Shown here: piece by piece, positions 63,806 through 64,000 of the stretch
Layout: each line of letters starts with the position of its first letter
How positions within the stretch are numbered: the first letter of the stretch is position 1
Origin: Rhodococcus erythropolis NBRC 15567
GTDB lineage: Bacteria; Actinomycetota; Actinomycetes; Mycobacteriales; Mycobacteriaceae
Assembly (NCBI RefSeq): GCF_001552595.1
Contig: NZ_BCRM01000017.1
Coordinates: 62,001-126,000, forward strand
Direction of reading: 5' to 3'
Length of the DNA stretch: 64,000 nt
Position numbers and translations under genes: made by a program
Notes under the pieces: generated by a model
What the model was told of the DNA's origin: nothing
The model's database searches: none
Seen by the model: the letters and a program-made list of their open reading frames with translations, nothing else

Positions 63806-64000
63806 CTATTTGAACTTCGAGGCGAAGCGATTGATGCTCTCCGCAATCCGTGCAACTTCGTCTTCACGCAGGCCGTGACTCATGCCGAGTGTCATTCCTC
63901 GGGCAAAAACCGCGTCGGCTTCCGGCAATCCTTCGGCCGGCTGACGGAACTCGATGTTGTTCATCATCGGGTGACGAGTGACGTTGCCGCTCCACACAGT
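63806..64000 (-). CDS. DegT/DnrJ/EryC1-type aminotransferase, C-terminal end (partial)
   Basis: The last 64 residues of a gene entering from the right edge. The segment TVWSGNVTRHPMMNNIEFRQ, then a GLPEADAVFARGMTLGMSHG-like stretch and REDEVARIAESINRFASKF, resembles the end of PLP-dependent sugar aminotransferases/dehydratases (RfbH, LegC type). It leads into the SDR with a one-base gap. It is odd company for a beta-oxidation operon. Confidence 0.65.
   Translation of the reverse strand, partial: TVWSGNVTRHPMMNNIEFRQPAEGLPEADAVFARGMTLGMSHGLREDEVARIAESINRFASKFK

Overview
The window reads as chromosomal DNA of a high-GC actinomycete of the Mycobacteriales, most likely Rhodococcus (erythropolis/qingshengii type). 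The reasons are: PrrA/PrrB and FurA of mycobacterial type, MurT/GatD for peptidoglycan amidation, the long actinobacterial LeuA, aspartokinase with an internal beta-subunit start, a DUF222/HNH (13E12-type) gene, mycofactocin-type dehydrogenases, ChoD, and many acyl-CoA dehydrogenases and TetR regulators. I see no tRNA, rRNA, CRISPR array, insertion sequence or prophage. The codon usage is fairly uniform.

Layout. 0-12.6 kb: MarR regulator and divergent drug exporter; a DUF6891 protein; a secreted type II (covalent FAD) cholesterol oxidase; a DUF457 membrane protein; a secreted protein; PrrA-PrrB; an F420-type oxidoreductase and a HAD phosphatase; the FurA-catalase operon. 12.6-24.1 kb: a divergent catabolic block. 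The left arm is a fused 2-oxo-acid-dehydrogenase-like E1, an acyl-CoA ligase and an XRE-cupin regulator. The right arm is an alpha/beta hydrolase, a ribose-type ABC importer (binding protein, double ATPase, permease) and two tandem mycofactocin-type SDRs, followed by a small DUF3263-like gene. 24.1-28.8 kb: a tightly overlapping operon TetR - Baeyer-Villiger-like monooxygenase - ChoD-like GMC oxidase - acetoacetate-decarboxylase-like protein. 28.9-32.7 kb: an unusual signalling array (response regulator, receiver-less LuxR protein, sensor kinase, kinase-like membrane protein, small membrane protein).

32.7-43.7 kb: HMG-CoA-lyase-like enzyme, CoA-transferase and multicopper oxidase; a TetR/hydrolase pair; an HNH gene with a LexA (SOS) box inside its promoter; a DUF2236 oxygenase and large acyl-CoA dehydrogenase with a divergent TetR; an orphan Imm51-like immunity protein. 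43.8-54.2 kb is mostly housekeeping: asd and lysC, two small genes, leuA behind a leucine leader peptide and attenuator, a SHOCT membrane protein, a LysR/EamA pair, and murT-gatD. 54.3-64 kb: a VWA lipoprotein, an LtrA-like protein, and a catabolic operon read leftwards from a DegT-type aminotransferase through an SDR, a thiolase and three acyl-CoA dehydrogenases, one of them a double-length fusion.

The genes suggest a soil degrader of steroids, terpenes and other alicyclic acids. Most catabolic blocks carry their own regulator with a visible operator-like repeat. The strongest leads for new biology are the mycofactocin-SDR/ABC/E1 block (13.4-23.8 kb), the signalling array (28.9-32.7 kb), the ChoD-BVMO operon, and the regulatory elements at HNH (SOS), leuA (attenuation) and furA.
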